A stretch of 64,000 nucleotides of DNA from Apus apus. Lineage: Eukaryota; Chordata; Aves; Apodiformes; Apodidae. Shown piece after piece: positions 13,601 to 28,600 of this stretch. How positions within the stretch are numbered: the first letter of the stretch is position 1; every line of letters starts with the position of its first letter. Position numbers and translations under genes: made by a program. Where the stretch lies: NCBI RefSeq assembly GCF_020740795.1, contig NC_067290.1, positions 15,172,001 through 15,236,000 on the forward strand, in the 5' to 3' direction. Under the pieces are notes generated by a model. That model saw nothing but the letters and a program-made list of their open reading frames with translations. It was not told the DNA's origin and made no database searches.

Positions 13601-16600
13601 TCAGTTTTCCAGCTGCAATGGGAAAGTCAGACTGACTTTGTTGGTGTTGATCCACCTTCCAAAGCACCATTGTTTCTCCTAGTGGACCCAGGGGTGTTTT
13701 GCAGCTGTAGCCCACAGTCTTTAGCACCTGTAAACGTCCATGTAACAAACTTAGAGTGAGGAAAGGTGCTGATGATGATGAAGTGTATGGGTGTGCTGGG
13801 CAAGAAGCCAGTGGTGATGATGGGATTACCAGCTGGATGTGCATGTGTTGGAGATGGGCATCACTAGCTCAGGCTGGGTTCTTGTGGTGACTTCCACATC
13901 AAAGTTGTTGTTGGTAGAGCCCAAGGGCAGGGCAGGCCCCTGTGGGCAGTACAGGGGCTCCTGGTGCTGGAGCCATGTTGTTTCCATCCTGCTGAAGCAA
14001 GCCTGAGCCTTCCTCAGCCACGTGCATGTCAGTGGAGGTTGTGTCCTTCTCCAAGGGCCAACAGGACCTGACAGTTTTATGGTATCTGCAACCCAAACAC
14101 TGCAGTGTTTCACCCTGGTTTAATAATGTTTCACATAGTGGTGTTCCAGCCTTGCCATGTGCTGGGATGCCCTAATTCCTGATTACACGTGTGCTGGGGT
14201 GAGCCACGCGAGGGGAGGACTAGAAGATCCCATCTCCCAAGAAGTACATTGAGTGCAGGAGAAAATGCTGCTGGGCAAGGGAAGAAAACCCTTCAGAGAA
14301 ATGGCATTATTGGTGTGGCACCAAGCACAGGTTCAGCTGGGTGCTCAGTGGCTTTCCCCCTGGAATGTCAATGGGGTTTTGCTGGAGAGACTCAGCCCCA
14401 TCCCGTCAGGGTGGTGGGGCTGCCAGTGTCAGCCAGGGTGCCTCAGCCTCATGTTTCAAAAAATAAAACCTCACAGCATGGTAAAAAACAAAGAGCTGGA
14501 TAGACCAAAGGGGGGTGCACTGAGTCAGTGGCTGCTTCCTCCTCCTCTTTCTTGCTGGGTTCGTGAGCTAGGGAGGGTGGATGGTACCAGCCTGCTGCAA
14601 AAATAAGTGCAAAAGTGGAATAGAAAAAGAAAGCAAGCTTGGTCTTTGAAGCACACCAAGGCTCTGGGCCCGGGCAGGTCTCTGAGTGGAGGTTTTGAGT
14701 GATGTTTCATTCCTGCGTTATTCCAGGCTGATTTTCAGTCTCAGTGGTGGCCTGTGGCCACCTCACAGCCACCTTTTGAATGTTTTTTCAGACACAGGGG
14801 TCAGTACCTGGCTGGAAACACATGATTAAAGCCTTTTTGGTTGACATTTGCTGCTTAACTTGGGAGCAAAGTGTTTCACAGGGATAGTTTGATTTCTGGA
14901 GGAGCGAGATCCTTGCAAAAGTCAGGTGCCCATGTGGCACCCCAGGGCAGGGGCTGCATAGCAAAATCCCTGATGCAAGATACTGGTTTGTTTATTTATA
15001 CTTATTTTCTGCTCTCCCAAAGGAAATTCTTGGGATGACTCCTGGCATGCAGAGGAGTTGGATACCAAACCTTTACAGGCACTTTGACTGCTCTGCTGGG
15101 CAGACTGAAAGCCATGCTGCAGCCTCCCTGCTGCTGAGACAGGATTTCTTATAGATCCCTGTGCTTCCATAGTCTCTTTATAGTGCAAGGCTGTAAACCG
15201 GCTCCTTTCCAATAATCGGAAGTGTAGGAGGGATTAGCTGGGAGGTGCAGCTATTAATGTAAGTGATTGTAATTATAAGCCAAGGCATTAACATAGATGC
15301 TCCTGCTTGATCCTGAAACGCTTATGCTTTTTTCTGTCTTTCATTTTGATCCTGTTTCCGCTCCCAAGTGGGTGGGAAGGCTGATCCACTGCGTGGTGAA
15401 GTGCCTGGGGACTTGCAAGCCAGTGCCCGTTTTTGGGGCATAACCATAAAGAAATGAGGTTGACCCAGGGTGCCCTGGAGAAGGGGCTGATCACCTAGGC
15501 AATATTTAGAAGCCCTGGGGGATAAAACACTCCATCAAATGTGCCATGGTTCCCTGAAGAAATGGGGAATTTTTAGGAGAGGTCCTTGGAGAAGCTCATG
15601 AAGCAGAGGAGGGGCCAGCAGCCAGGCTGGGGAGGGCTGCAGGGCCTCTGGAGACTCGCACACTTTTTAAAGCTATTGATTGCTCTAATGCCCCATGTAT
15701 TTCTTGCTAAAAAATTTTCCTGTAGTGCAAATGCCAGCCCCAAAGAGCAGAAAATAACCCCCTGTGGGACAGCTTCTGCCACCCCGCTGGGCTCCTCTGA
15801 GGCTTGCTAGCTGTGTCACGTGTTAACATGGGTACATCTGGGTACTGTCCTTCTCTGGGGTCTGGTGTATCACGGACTGTCTGTGGGTGAAACTGTAGAT
15901 TCAAGGTTCTGTTGCATCCAAATTGCCTGTGGCATTACTTAGTAGAATACTTTTTTCTTGAGTTCCTTGGTTTTTACCCCATTATCCTTTTCTCCCTAGT
16001 TCAGGTGTATCTGGGAAATGTCTCTTATCCCTCAGCTGAGGTGTGGGGGGAATGCTGGCCCCTTTCCCTTCCTCGTAGCCCCTATGGATCTGCTCAGAGC
16101 CAATGGCCTCTCCAGCATTGGGGGTTGCTGCCTGTAAGTAGCATCACCGTGGGTGTTCTGCCACCCCACAGATTTTGATTTAAATGGAACAGAAAAAGTT
16201 TTAAGGGGAGCACAGCCACAGCTTTGCTCTACTCTACTCTTTCTGTGAGCTGGAGCTGTTGTGCCTGTGCTCTCAGAAAAGGATGTCCAAAATTATGAAT
16301 TATTTTGTACTTTGTCGAGAGTTTCTAAATATGTTTCTTGCAATGGCACCTAGAGAAGTGAGATCTCCTGGAAAGTGTGCAAAATGGGTGATTATAAGTA
16401 AGCAACCCACAAAGGGGAGTGCTGTCACCTTCTCGCTGCGTCAGAACATCCTCCTTTGGGTGGGTGAGAGGTTGTTTGCAGCCTTGGTGGTGGTTGGTTT
16501 ATATCCCTGGTGTGATCTGAAGCCGCCTGCTCTTTCTGGTGTTTTCACTCTGGGCACCCACAGAAGGGAATAGGAAACTTACTGTTGAAAAGTTGCCCAA

Positions 16601-19600
16601 CTTCTTTATGTAGCAGAAAGAAATTGGCTGGACGGGGGTGGAGGGCAGGGCAGACATGTAGCCAAGTGCTCAAACCTCCAGCCAGAAGAAATGCTTTTCC
16701 CTTCCGAGGCTGTTCCTAGAGCTGGTATTAAAAGCTATTTAGGAGCTCCTGGAAACCATTTCCCAACAAAGCAAATCGTTTCAGCTAATTAAGAACCTGA
16801 TGTGAAAGCCCCAAGTAATACTTTGCAACTTAAACAACTTTCCAAGGCATTTGGAAGAGAAACCATTTTAAAGGCACAGCTGTTGCAATTGTGTTTTCCG
16901 TGTTGGAAAGCACAGTGGAGGTGAAGATCTGGGAGGATGTGACTGGGGGTAGTGTTAGCTGCCTTTCCCTGCCATGCTTTGTCCTACTGGTCATAGTGAA
17001 CATGGAACCAGGTGAAGGGGACAGTGGGGTGGCTCAGCCTTCATGTCCCCCATCAGGTCCCATGTGGATGGTGTGTTCTTTGGAAAACCTTTGGCACTGT
17101 CTCCCTGAGCATCCCAGCAGCTGGGCTGGTGGGGAAGGGGCTCTGGGTGGGAAGAGGCTGTGCTGCTGCTGGTTGCAGGGCTGCAAGGGACAGATGGAGG
17201 GTAAACCATCTTCTCAAGGTGCCCTGGAGAAAGAACTGGGGTGCTCTCTCCAGAGCATCCCCCACTTTTCAGTCAGGGAGGATCCTGGTGACAGGGATCT
17301 GAGGGATGTCCTGGCTCAGCCATGCAGAAACCTTTGGAGCACTGGGAAAGGGAATGGTCCTGGTTGCTCCAACTCTGTGGAGCCAAGGCACCTTCTGGCC
17401 AGAGGTAAGAGCCTCTGCCAGGGCTGAGAGCTTTGCCTCCCTCTGCTGAGGATTATTTCAGTTTGTTTGTGCCTCACCAAGACCAAGCCAGCGCCAGCTC
17501 TCCCTGCCAAGTGGTATTTGGGAACCAGGGCTGGCTTCTCTGTGGCTGGAGGTCCCCCACCAGCAAACCCCTGAGCTGCCTCAAAGCTCATCCTGGCTGT
17601 GACTGTCAAAATGCACCAAACCCTCTCAGCAGAGTGCAGGGCTTCATTTCAAAAGCCTTCTCTTTGCTTCTGCCTTCCCTCCTTATCTTCCCACTGCCAT
17701 CTGCTCTGCCTGCTAAAATAAGGCAGTGTGCTGTGGCCAAGGTGGGCTGAGCCCAGGAAGCCCCTTGCTGCTCTGCCCAGGCTGCCCCAGGTGGCTCAGT
17801 ACACCCTCAGCTGGGTGTCTTCTGCTGTGGTCAAGGGGAAGCTGCACCTGTTGAAGCAGGTCCAGAGGAGGGCCACAATGGAGGCACCTATCCACACTGA
17901 TGGAGAGAGCAGTACCCACTGAGGGTGATCCCGTGCAGGGAGATCCCTTGGGTCCCTGCCCTGCCTGGATCAGATAATTTGCTGAGACCAGCTGCATAAA
18001 CTTCAGACAGGTAAGTTAAACGAGCCTTAGGAGACCTTAAGTGGAGAACAACCTATGTCCTTCATGCCTCTGTCATCCCTCAATGCCCTGTTCCATGCTT
18101 TCCTTATGGAATAGTGACCACAGGGCAATGGACACAAAGCCAGCTTCTCCACTCTCCTCCTTGGTGTGTTGAACATCTCAAAGGTAGATTTTCTGGAAGC
18201 CCCTTGGCACCCAATGAAGCAAGTACTCAGGACAGGGTGGGATGGGGTTGCTTGGTGCCCTGCAGCAGAAGTGACACTGCAGCAAGGTCCTGCACCAGCT
18301 TTTATGTTTCCCCCAACACAAAATCAAGAAGAAAGGCAAAGCTGGGAAGCAGGGAGATAACATTTTTCATAGTAAGCGTGGAGACCCCATTGCCCTTAAA
18401 GCACTGGAACCCAGAGGGAGGATTTGGGGAAAATGAAGATGCCTTTAGGAGTGATAAGAGGGCTTTTTTAATTTACAGATTGGCTTTGGGATCTGCAGAT
18501 TGCATCTCTGAATGCTTTGTGTGTTCCTGTGCCACAGCTAGAAGCTTTTGGCCCTTATTTGTGACTCCTATGACTGGGAGATAACTAGCAGGTTGTCTCT
18601 GATCTCTGACATGAGTTTTTTGGGGGTTGGGTTTGTTTTGTTGGGTTTTTTTGTTAGAACATTTTTAATTGTTTGGAGCACAAAGAGCACCCAGTTTCCA
18701 AGCCAGCTGAAGCAGAAAAGCATTGATTTTAAGTTGGTTTGCTTGAGTTGGAGAACAAATCCTCTCCAAAAATCCCCTAGTTTGGCAAAGAAATGAGCTA
18801 TTTGGTCGGGAATAACCCCTGAAAGCAGGGATGTGGGTGTCAGGATAGGACCTGAAGACCTACCCAGGGCTGGACTGCTGGGGTGTGTGTGTCCGACGGG
18901 CATCCCAACATTCCCTGGCTTTGGCAGGCTCAGGCCAGGGGGCTGTGGAGGCAAATCCCACGGGCTGCTGGGAACAAACCCCCGTGCTGCACCGGGAGGG
19001 CTCACTGTCTGCAGAGGAGCTGTGAAATTCCCAGCTTTACATAATTTCCCGATTTACTCAGAGCTGTTAAGTATGACCAACAGTCATCTGTTTGCTGAGA
19101 GCAAATAGGACGTTGGGCAGAGAAGAGTGAACTGGAGCCAGGCAGCAATATTTTTAACAAATCTGGGTTTTTCTCCAGGCTGGAAGTCAGATGAGTGTTG
19201 CCAGCCTTCAGAGGAGCAGGTTTCTGCAGTGGCCCTGAATGACTCTTAAAGTGGAGCTTCTTAAATTACTTAAAAGGTTTATATGAGGTGGTTATTCTTG
19301 TGGCTCTGGGGAGCCAAGAGGTCCCACAGGCATCTGTCTGTCTTTGCAAAAAGGGCAGTGGGGGTAGGGAATGCCTCCACAGCTGCATGTTAAGCTGAGT
19401 AAATATTCCTGTGATTTAATTTTTTTTTTAAAGCAACCATTTTACAGGGACCTCACCATTTCATTTTGGTTTGGCATCTTTTGCTGCATTTACTCTTGAG
19501 ATGAAAAATTTCAGCTCTTCCACCTGTAGCCAGTTCCTACCTCTTGGCTGCAGAGAGATGTGGCACCTCTGCTGGGAACATCCATCTGGGTTGGGGTTGC

Positions 19601-22600
19601 CAACTAATCACCTCACGGCAGCTGGGGGGGGGGGCTATCAGCTAGTTTTAAAACAAGTTTAAGTTAAATTCAGGTTTTGTTGGGCTTTTTTAAATAAGCT
19701 TAAGTTTTAAAATAAATCCTTAAGAGATGAAAATCATATTGGTCCCACCAAGGCATGTGCCTGTTCTGTGGGTAAGTCATGGGTTCCCCAAGCTGGGCAA
19801 GTTATGAGTTCCCCGAGCATGCCCTTACAGCCCAGATTTTAGGTACTTTGGTGGAATCAGGAGTTCAGGATATGAGCACAGGGAGAGGGATGCTGTCCTC
19901 ATGAGGAGAGCTGGGAGCCTGACCTGGGTGGCTGGGAGATGGTGGCCATTCTGCCCCAGCTTTGCTGGAGGGGATGGATGCAAGGCACAAGCCTGGAAAG
20001 ATGCTGATGTGTATAATTTGGGGAGTAAAATCGCTCATCCATCTCTGTTGTAACAACCCATGTTTCTAGAACGTTTCCCAGCCTTTTACTGTAATAGTTT
20101 ATTGACCTGCACAGAAGCATGAAAGATTACAAGGGTTAATTTTTCAAGCTTATCACTTGCTTTATTCCATAAAGGTAGTTCATTTGATTAAAATATTTCT
20201 GCTGCTGAAATCAGGACTCAAAATCTTGAAGCCTGGAACAGGGTATATGGGCTTTTTTTTAAGCAGGTGTTTAATGGAGTCAAACAGCATTGTCCACAGA
20301 AACCAAAGCTTCCAGTTATCTAGGAATGTGTGTGTTTCAGGGTAAAAGTCCTGGTCCTGATAGAAAAAGATGAGGATGGAGAAAGAGAGGAAGGCAAAGG
20401 GCCAAAATAAGTGGGGTCATGGGTTACCAGAGGTCTCCACCTGTCTGCTGAGCACTGGCTGCTCTCCACACTTGGCATCCTATTTCCTGAGTGCTAAACA
20501 GGCAGGAAAGTCCAGACATGACCTTCATCTCTCTGGCAAGGCCTTGGAGACCTGAGGAGAACTGTTGACAGATGTCTCCTCTGGTGGTGCATCTACCTAA
20601 CATGCAAGGGTCCTGAGAAGGTGGATTTGGTAGGTCTCAGTGGGGGAGCCCTGACTACCCCTCGCCACCTCCATGTGGGGTTTTTGTTCTCTGCTGATGT
20701 AGGGTTAGTGTTATAATTATTTTTAAAGTTTCAAAAGCATTATATGACTGTGTAGATACTGTGGGACATCAGTTTGGAATGTCCTCAGCTTCCAAGCTGT
20801 ACAAATGATGGCTCCCCCAACACACTTTGAAAATGATCCCTCATCATTGTGAAATAGGTTCAAGCCCCATTTTCTGCTGCTCACTTGGTTTGGGGACTGA
20901 ACAGCTCATAATGGGAAGGAAGGCAAAGCTCTTGATGATGCAGATTTTCTTCTGGTTTGGAAGTGAGTGGCTGCTGCCTGATAGACACTTGGGGCTCTTT
21001 GCAATCTAAAAGAGAACAATCAGACAGCTGCAATCTGCTTTTATCAAATGCTGAAAATTACTTGTTGGATGGCTGGATATTTTAGTCAACACTAGTGCCT
21101 ATGAAAAACCAAGGTTTTGATTAAATAAGACTTCTCTGATAAACTTAGCTTTTCTTGGATTTTCTTTTATTCTGTTGAAAAAACAAATGGAAAGTTATAT
21201 TTGTTTCCTGCAGAGTCTTGCCAGGTTTCTCTCTGCAAGCACTATTTTGATGGAAACTTGAAATCTTCTGCGTATGGGTTCAGTTTCTGAAGAGAGAGGA
21301 GGTTCTTTCAAGAAGGTTGTTTCATCAAACGTAAATGTGGAATAGCATGGACACAAGAAACACCTCGCACCTACACTGTGCTGGTGCACCAGGGGGAATT
21401 AGGGTCTGTGGTGACCAGGGAATGGGCTCTGCTGGACAACTCCTGGGTCTTGCTGCAGGGCTATTATCATGCAGCCAGCGTTCTGAGATCCTCCTGCTGC
21501 TGTTAACCTTGGCTGAGAAATATATCCTGATAATGGGGACTGTTAGAGATAAGGCTGCCTGGCAGGCTGATAAATCTCGTTAAGGAGCACTGCATCACGG
21601 GGTGGGGTACCACGCGCGGCCGCTTCGATTCAAACAAAAATGAACACTGTATTATTTCTTGATCAGTGAGGGAAAAATAGACTCCTGCCTCTGTGCAGGT
21701 GGGTTTCAATGCTGGATGTGGAGCTGAGTCGTGATGTTAGTGGTGGGGCTTGCTGAGGAGATGAGGTTTCTCAGTGGGTGCGTCCCTGGCAGTGCTGGAG
21801 GTGGAACCCACCAGGGTCCTCAGGGAGGATGCACTGGGAGCACCTGGTCTGGGTGGGGTGAGAGGGGATGGAGAGTTGGGACACAGTGGAGGGTGAGCAC
21901 CATGTCCCTCTCTTCAGTGTGGTTAGGTGATGGTCATCGCAGTCTGGTCTGCAAGGACTGTAAGTGATCCAGATAGCTTTATAAACATCGTGTTGGAGCA
22001 AAATGGGAAAATCAGAGCTTGTTTTCCTTGGGACAGCCATAGCTAATCTTTGAAAGCCAGACCAAACCCTCTGCTGCTTTAATACTGTTGGCTGAATTTC
22101 ATTGTGAACAGAAAATCTTCTTAATTCTTCATCTATTTGGATCCAGTCTCTCGGAACTGAGCTGGTAGTTAATTCAGCTCTTTCTCCAAGATAAAACAGA
22201 GAGAAATGCTAAGGCTCAGTGAAAAGGAAAAGCCCTTTCAGCATCTGAGACTTGCTGTCTTCTTCCTCCTATTTTCTCACTCTTTGTGATTTTCCTTTTT
22301 CCTAAATAGGCAGTGCTGAGTTCGTGTTTCCTCCTGCAATGGCACCTTCAGTTGCCCAGCCTGGACATGTTTGTCAACTTCTTTGGAAAGAGGCTCCATG
22401 TGGAGTCAGTCCCAGGCCAGGGGCAGCTCCATCTCCACCTGCTTACCTGCAGGAGGGGACATTAGGTGTTGCTCAAGGTAGCAGAAGCTGCATGGTGGTA
22501 GCCAATGGCCAGGGAAAAAAAGGAGCACATCCAGATTGGAAATATCAAGGGAGATAAACAAAAATCAAAGCTGCTGCCCAGTGGTGGCAACCACATGAGA

Positions 22601-25600
22601 TCAAGGGTGTATTCTATCTGAACCAAAGTGCTGAGGAGTGATCTGGTGCAGAAGGGAAAACTTGGGTCAGAGTGAGGATGGGCATTTCTGGTGGTCACAT
22701 CTGGCCCCAAAACTAATCTTCTCATCTTCAAATAGTAATGCAGAGGATAGCCCATGTCCCACTGAGGGGTGGTTGGCCTCCATGTCTCACCTCCTCACCA
22801 TCTTGAGGCAAACCAGCTTGCGTTCATTTCCATCACCATTGCCATGCTGGGAGATGGCATCTCTGCTTCCCATTCCCAGTGGCAGCTGGTTTACTGCTGG
22901 ATGTCTGGGCTATTGCAACAGGGTGGCAATGACACTGATGCTTAACAGACCGTTCCATGTGGGTGATGGATGCTCACCCACAGCCCTGGGAATCAGCCCT
23001 GTGGCCTAAAGACAAGCCCAAAGCATCAAAGTGCTCTCAATATCCTGCTGATTTTTAATGCAGTTTTTTGGGTTGTTGGGTTTTTTGTTGCCTTTTTTTT
23101 TTTTAATCTAATGAACTGGAAGGAAATATGTTGAGTGGGGAGGGATGTCTATATATATTCTGCAAAAGCACCAGTTTCCAAATTTTGGACAGCTGTGTAC
23201 CCTTTTTTAGCAGCCCCTTCACACAACCCACACAGCACCCAGGCTCTCACCATCGGCTGGTTTGGAAATAGGCTTCCTTGATTGCAAAATAGTTTCAGTC
23301 TTTTAACTTAGAAACATTCTTGCCATTCGAGAAGATTTTTTAAATTATTTTTTAAGCTCTGAAAATACAGAAGGTGCTTCCTGCTACTGCAGCTGCCCTA
23401 ATTGTGGAGGTGGTGGAAGATGGGCTGGGGTGAGCTAGGGGAGCCTGGCTCGTGGCTGTGGCCACACGAGGATGTGTGTGCTGAGGTGCTCTGTTCCTGG
23501 CTCTACCAGGAGCTGCTGGCCATGGGTGCTTCTCTGGATGGGTTTATTCTGAGGTCTTTGCTGGATGATCAGTCTCTTCTCCCAAGTAACAAGCGACAGA
23601 ACAAGAGGAAACAACCTCTAGTTGCCCCAGTGGAGGTTTAGATTGGACATTAGGAACAATTTCTTCATTGCAAGGGTTGTCAGGCCCTGTCACAGGCTGT
23701 CCAGGGCAGTGGTGGAGTCACCATTCCTGGAGGGATTTCAAAGCCATTTAGATGTGGTGCTGAGGGACATTGTTTAATGGTGGCCTTGGCAGTGCTGGGT
23801 TAACGGTTGAACTCTAAGTTCTGAAGAGTCTTTTCCAACCTAAATAATTTATGATGCTACCATCCAAACTGGTTAGCCAGCTGGCTCCATGGTGTTCAAG
23901 CCAGTCAATGTGAGCTTGTTTCTCAGCTCCACAGAATGAAATTATTTGGTCCTGACAGTGAAATAAGGGTATAGAAAAGTAGTCTAAGCTTGGCTCTTAA
24001 CACTGCAACTCCCTAATAATGTGGAAAATTTGGTGGTCTTCTGGCCTCTGTCGAGTCAGATTTGGGAAAGACCCTTGATGGGCATCCTGGGACAGCTCAG
24101 GAGACAGAGCAGAGCAGTGCATGCCCCCATCCTCAGGTCGGTACCCCAAAACACACATTGGTTTTCTGCAGATCTCCACGTCTGCCACCAGAGGGGCTGA
24201 CCCCGGGGCACAGCTGCTGGGCTTTGCAGCTGGGCGAGGAGCCACAGGCACTCCAGGCTGGTCGTGCTGGTGGAAACCACATTAGCAGCTCTCCTGCTGT
24301 CCACGTCACTTTCTCCCCACTGTGGTGGCATTCGCCAGCCCAGCCATCAGCTGCTGCTGTGGAATAAGCTGGACTTGGCAAGAGCACAGCTATTCCTCGA
24401 AGGCGGGCGGAGAGGAGCGTTGCTGTTACTCATCAGGCAAAGACTTTCAGCTGGAATAATCCTCCGCTGGCTCTGCGCTGTGTCGGAGCACAGGGTGGGA
24501 GGCTGTGAGCCCCCTGGGGGAATTGCCTTGACCTCTGAGCTGTGGTGTGGAGGGCTGATGGATCCCTGCTGCCACCAAGAGCAGGGGATGAAAAATACCC
24601 CCAGAGTGAGGCATGTGTGAGGGGAAGGAGAAAGGAGAGGCAAGGGAGAAGGATGCTCCCGTGTGCTGCAGGACCTGTGGTGGCCACATGGGTACCTGGC
24701 AGTTGTACCAGTGCCTTCCCTTCCTGTGGCACTGGTAAAGGGGATGGGTGGCAGGAGAGACAACCCGGTTCCTGCTCCCAGTCCCCTCTGAGTAGTTTTG
24801 GTTGGCAGCTGGGTGCAAAGGGAAGGAGTACTGGTGTGGGACAAGGCATCTCCCCTGTGGCTCCTATGGAGCCAGGGCTGGGAGCTGCCACTGCTGTGTC
24901 CTTCCCTTCCCTCCCAGCATGGCTGACAGCAGCCTCAGCCATCAGATGCAGCTTCTCCCATCTTCTGTTTCTGTGTCTTTTTTTCCAACCAGGAGAGCTC
25001 CCAGCACAGAGAAGGGAGAAGGATGGAGTGGAGCAGATGGGAGGCAGAAGATGAGCCCTGCGCCACAGAGCTCATCCCAGCAAACTCATTACCCTGCACT
25101 GCTTTTAATCACATTATTGCAGTGTGAAGGCCACCAATACATGGCACACATTTAGAATAGAGCTGGGGAGTGACTGTTGGCTCCATCAGCCTGAGAGAGG
25201 CCATGGGAACAGATAAGAGTATGCTCGTGCTGGAAAACACATTGCTGGGTTGCTTAGTCAATTGCTATTTTTAGACAGGGATTGAAATAACTATGGTGGT
25301 TTTCAGCTGGGCTAATCTGCAAGCCCTGGCTGTACTAACACTTGCCCAGTTGATGGTAATGAAGTCAATCAGCGTGGAGCTGTTGGCAGCTGAGGAAACT
25401 GCTGCAGGAGCTGTGCACCATCCCCTCACTGATTTTCCCTGCCGATGGTCCTTTACCCTGGGGGAGCACTGGGTCTTTGCTGTGCTGCCTGCAACAGCCT
25501 CTGGCTGGGCAGTGGGCAGGATGCATAGGGATTCCCTGGGGAGTCTGCCAGATCCCTGCACTCCCCTGCCTGGGTTGGCATTGGCAAGTGGCCAGCTGGA

Positions 25601-28600
25601 CTCTGGAAACACGACCTGCTCCGTGGAACGGCACGGGAGAGTTGCATTTAGCACTTCTCTTGTATTTACAGATTTTATATACATATATATATGTATAAAA
25701 GTATATATACATGCATAGAGGCCACATGCATATGCTGGATAAGTGCAGTTAGCAAGCACAAGTGCAGGCAGCTCTGCATCTGGCTTGAGTGGGATTTTGA
25801 GGGTATTTTTAGGGGACAAAAGGCTCGATGGAGCAGTGGAACACCTTGTGTGAACATGCTTGTGTGAACATGCTTGTGCGCCCTGCTGGCCATGCACAGC
25901 CAGCTCTGCCTGTCCCTCAGCTCTCCAGGGCTGCCCCTGTCTGCCTGCTGCCTCCAGTCCCCCTTGGTCTCAGTCCCCTTCTGGTGCCAGAGCCACCTGA
26001 AACCTCTCTGGCCTCTTCCCACCACAGGTACGGTTCCAATGAGCATCTCCTGCCTCTGCTCCATCTTGCCTCCCAATCTCTGGCACATTTCCTCACCCTC
26101 GTCTCAAATCCCATCACTGCCTCAGCCTCCTAGGAGAGATAAGGGCTGGGGTGGAAGTAAAACCAGGCCTGTGATTATTTGCTGATGGCACACGAGGTTG
26201 GAAATGCCCTTTTTGAACATGCTGGGGTATGCTGGGGTTGAGACCACGGTGTTTATCCTCCTCTCCACAGGGCAGCAGTAGGAGTGGTGTAGGTTGGCAC
26301 ACTCCCCCTTGCCTCCAAAAACTAAATCCAGGTGATTCCGAAGGGCTCGAGAGAGCTGAGATATGAAAATGAGCTGAAAGTGAGGGGAACAGGGCACTCA
26401 GGCAGCAGCATCTGCAAAACGAAATGACTGAGCACCAGGGCTGGCCTGGCGAGGCTGCTGGCAGAGAGCAGCTTTGCCAAGGGATGGGAAGGGCCCAGGA
26501 GCAGTTAGAAGGTGAAAAACCTGCCAGCCAGACCCAAGGCACTGCCTGGGATGGGGCTGAAACAGCTGTGGCATCCCATGATCAAGCATGACTCAGTCCC
26601 TTGCCTCTAAAGCTGTGCTAAAGCCTGTTCCTGGCATGGCCAGAGCTGTGGGGTTCTCAGCAGGAGGCTGCTGGGCACCTGGGAGATTGGGGATATCTCC
26701 CCACACGTGCAGTGCTGCTGTGGGATGGGGCATGGAAGGTGGCTGGGTGTTAGGAGCCCTCCTAAATGAGAAGTTTCCTTCAAGTGGGGCTTGGATGAGG
26801 GCTTGAGAAGTGATTCGGTGAGGTTCTTGTTAATTTGGAACTTGATTCAGATACCAGAAGTGTTTTCCATATTTTCCAGGCACCCATCTGTCACAGTGAT
26901 GAGCCCTGCACAGTACTTGTCAGCAAATAAATGAAATATTCTTGTGAGATTCACTGCATTTAATGCTGGGAGATGAGATATGGCTGGCGAGATACTCCTA
27001 CCTCAGGCTGCTTATCTTACTTTGTACAGATTTTTGTCCTGGTGTTTTAATAGATACCATGTTGATTGTGTAAAATAATACCCTAGAACATAAATAACCA
27101 GGCAGAGTCCTAGGGAGCATATTGCGGGGAGCAGTTTGTGCTGTGATGAAGACCAGGACTGTGCATCTGCCAGAAGTTGGAGAGGTTGCAGGAAGGGTCT
27201 CAGGACTGACAGGGGCAGTGGGACTGGCAGCCAGGAGCTAACCAGGGAAGCTGGGAAGCCTTCCGGGAAGCCTATGGCACTGCCAGCTCCCTGCTGAGGC
27301 TCCGAGCTGCTCAGCAGGGGGCTCATGTGCAACCGTGATGCTGAAACTCGCTGACACCGTCGTTAAAAAAAAGCCCAGTGGCACTGGGGGATTCAGTGTT
27401 TAATTAACTTGCCAAGCGGTAACGTTGACCAAAATTATGTGGGGAGATTTCTATTTTACTTAATTACAGTCCTGTTGTCGCCCATTAGTAAATTAAAACA
27501 ATTGCAGGGTAAAACCTGGCAGAGGTTGGCGAGCACTGGCCACCAGCCAAGCGGTGCTGGAGCTCAGGGGGAGCTGGGCGGTCCCCCCATGCAGGCGGAT
27601 CCCCGGGGCTCGCTGTCCCCGTGTGTCCCCCTCAGCAGCTCCAGGGTTTCCCTGCCAGCCGGGATGCTGCCAGTTGTCCCTCTCCCCTGGAGAGCAGCAG
27701 CCATCAGCACGGCACTCGCTGTCCCTTCAGTGGAGCGTGTGGGAATTGCTGCCCCATCCTGCATCTCCCAGTGCCGCTTGTGTGGTGCACAATTAAAAAC
27801 TGGGATCATCATTACCACTCAGATGTGATGCCTCGAATGAAGCCTCTTGGTTGCTGACCAGGGCTGCCCCACACCCTGGGCTCCATCCTGTCCCTGATGA
27901 CCACAGGAACACCATTTCTCTCTCTGGAAACCTACTTTTTCCAGAATTATTCTGCAAATCCTGAAGTTTTTGAGACAGTGAAGGCTGGGAGCCCAAGGGG
28001 TCAGGGTAGTGACCTTCCCAGGGGTGTAAGCTGATAATCCACTGGTCTAGGCAGTCCCTGGTGCCTTTCCTCCACCCCAGCTGGCCACTTTCCAGCTCTT
28101 CTTCTCTTAAGACGAGATCTCAGGCGCGCTTTGGTTTCATCCCTCTCTTTAATTATTGATGCTTTTCTTTTGCCTGGAGCCCACTCTGCATCCCGCTGGC
28201 ATTGCATGTGCCCCAGCTCCCCATTGCCTGTGCTCTGTGCAGCTAAAACCCCTGTGCCCACCACCATGGTCCCTTGGGCAGCAAACCTGGGGTTCCAGCA
28301 AGCTCCTACCCCCATCCTGATGGGGGCTGTGGTTTCCAGCAGCTTTAAGCAGGGAGGCTCAGAGAGGCACTGCCGTGCCTTTGCCGTAAGCTTCTTGCCC
28401 CACCCCAGCAACTGGTGCCCTGTCTCCTGGGCCGCCCAATGGTTGGGTCATGTAAAGCACTAAATACAGCCTAATTATTATTATCTTCATGGGATCTGGT
28501 TAATCTCGATGGGGATTTACAAGCTGTTGGCAAATCAGCCAGTCGTCAAATGTTTACATTTTTCTCAGGGCAGCTTAATCCCATTGGCCATGTTTGCTGC

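Noticed and set aside
16891-17427. 178-codon frame in the BSN intron
   Set aside because: No domain and overlapping frames on both strands; chance.
17851-17885. Short match to the CR1 phrase 'caggtccagaggagggccac'
   Set aside because: Only about 30 bases match, with no flanking CR1 similarity. Too short to call.
24433-25054. Overlapping frames of 165-170 codons on both strands
   Set aside because: Open on both strands in several frames, which is the mark of stop-poor GC-rich sequence and not of a gene.
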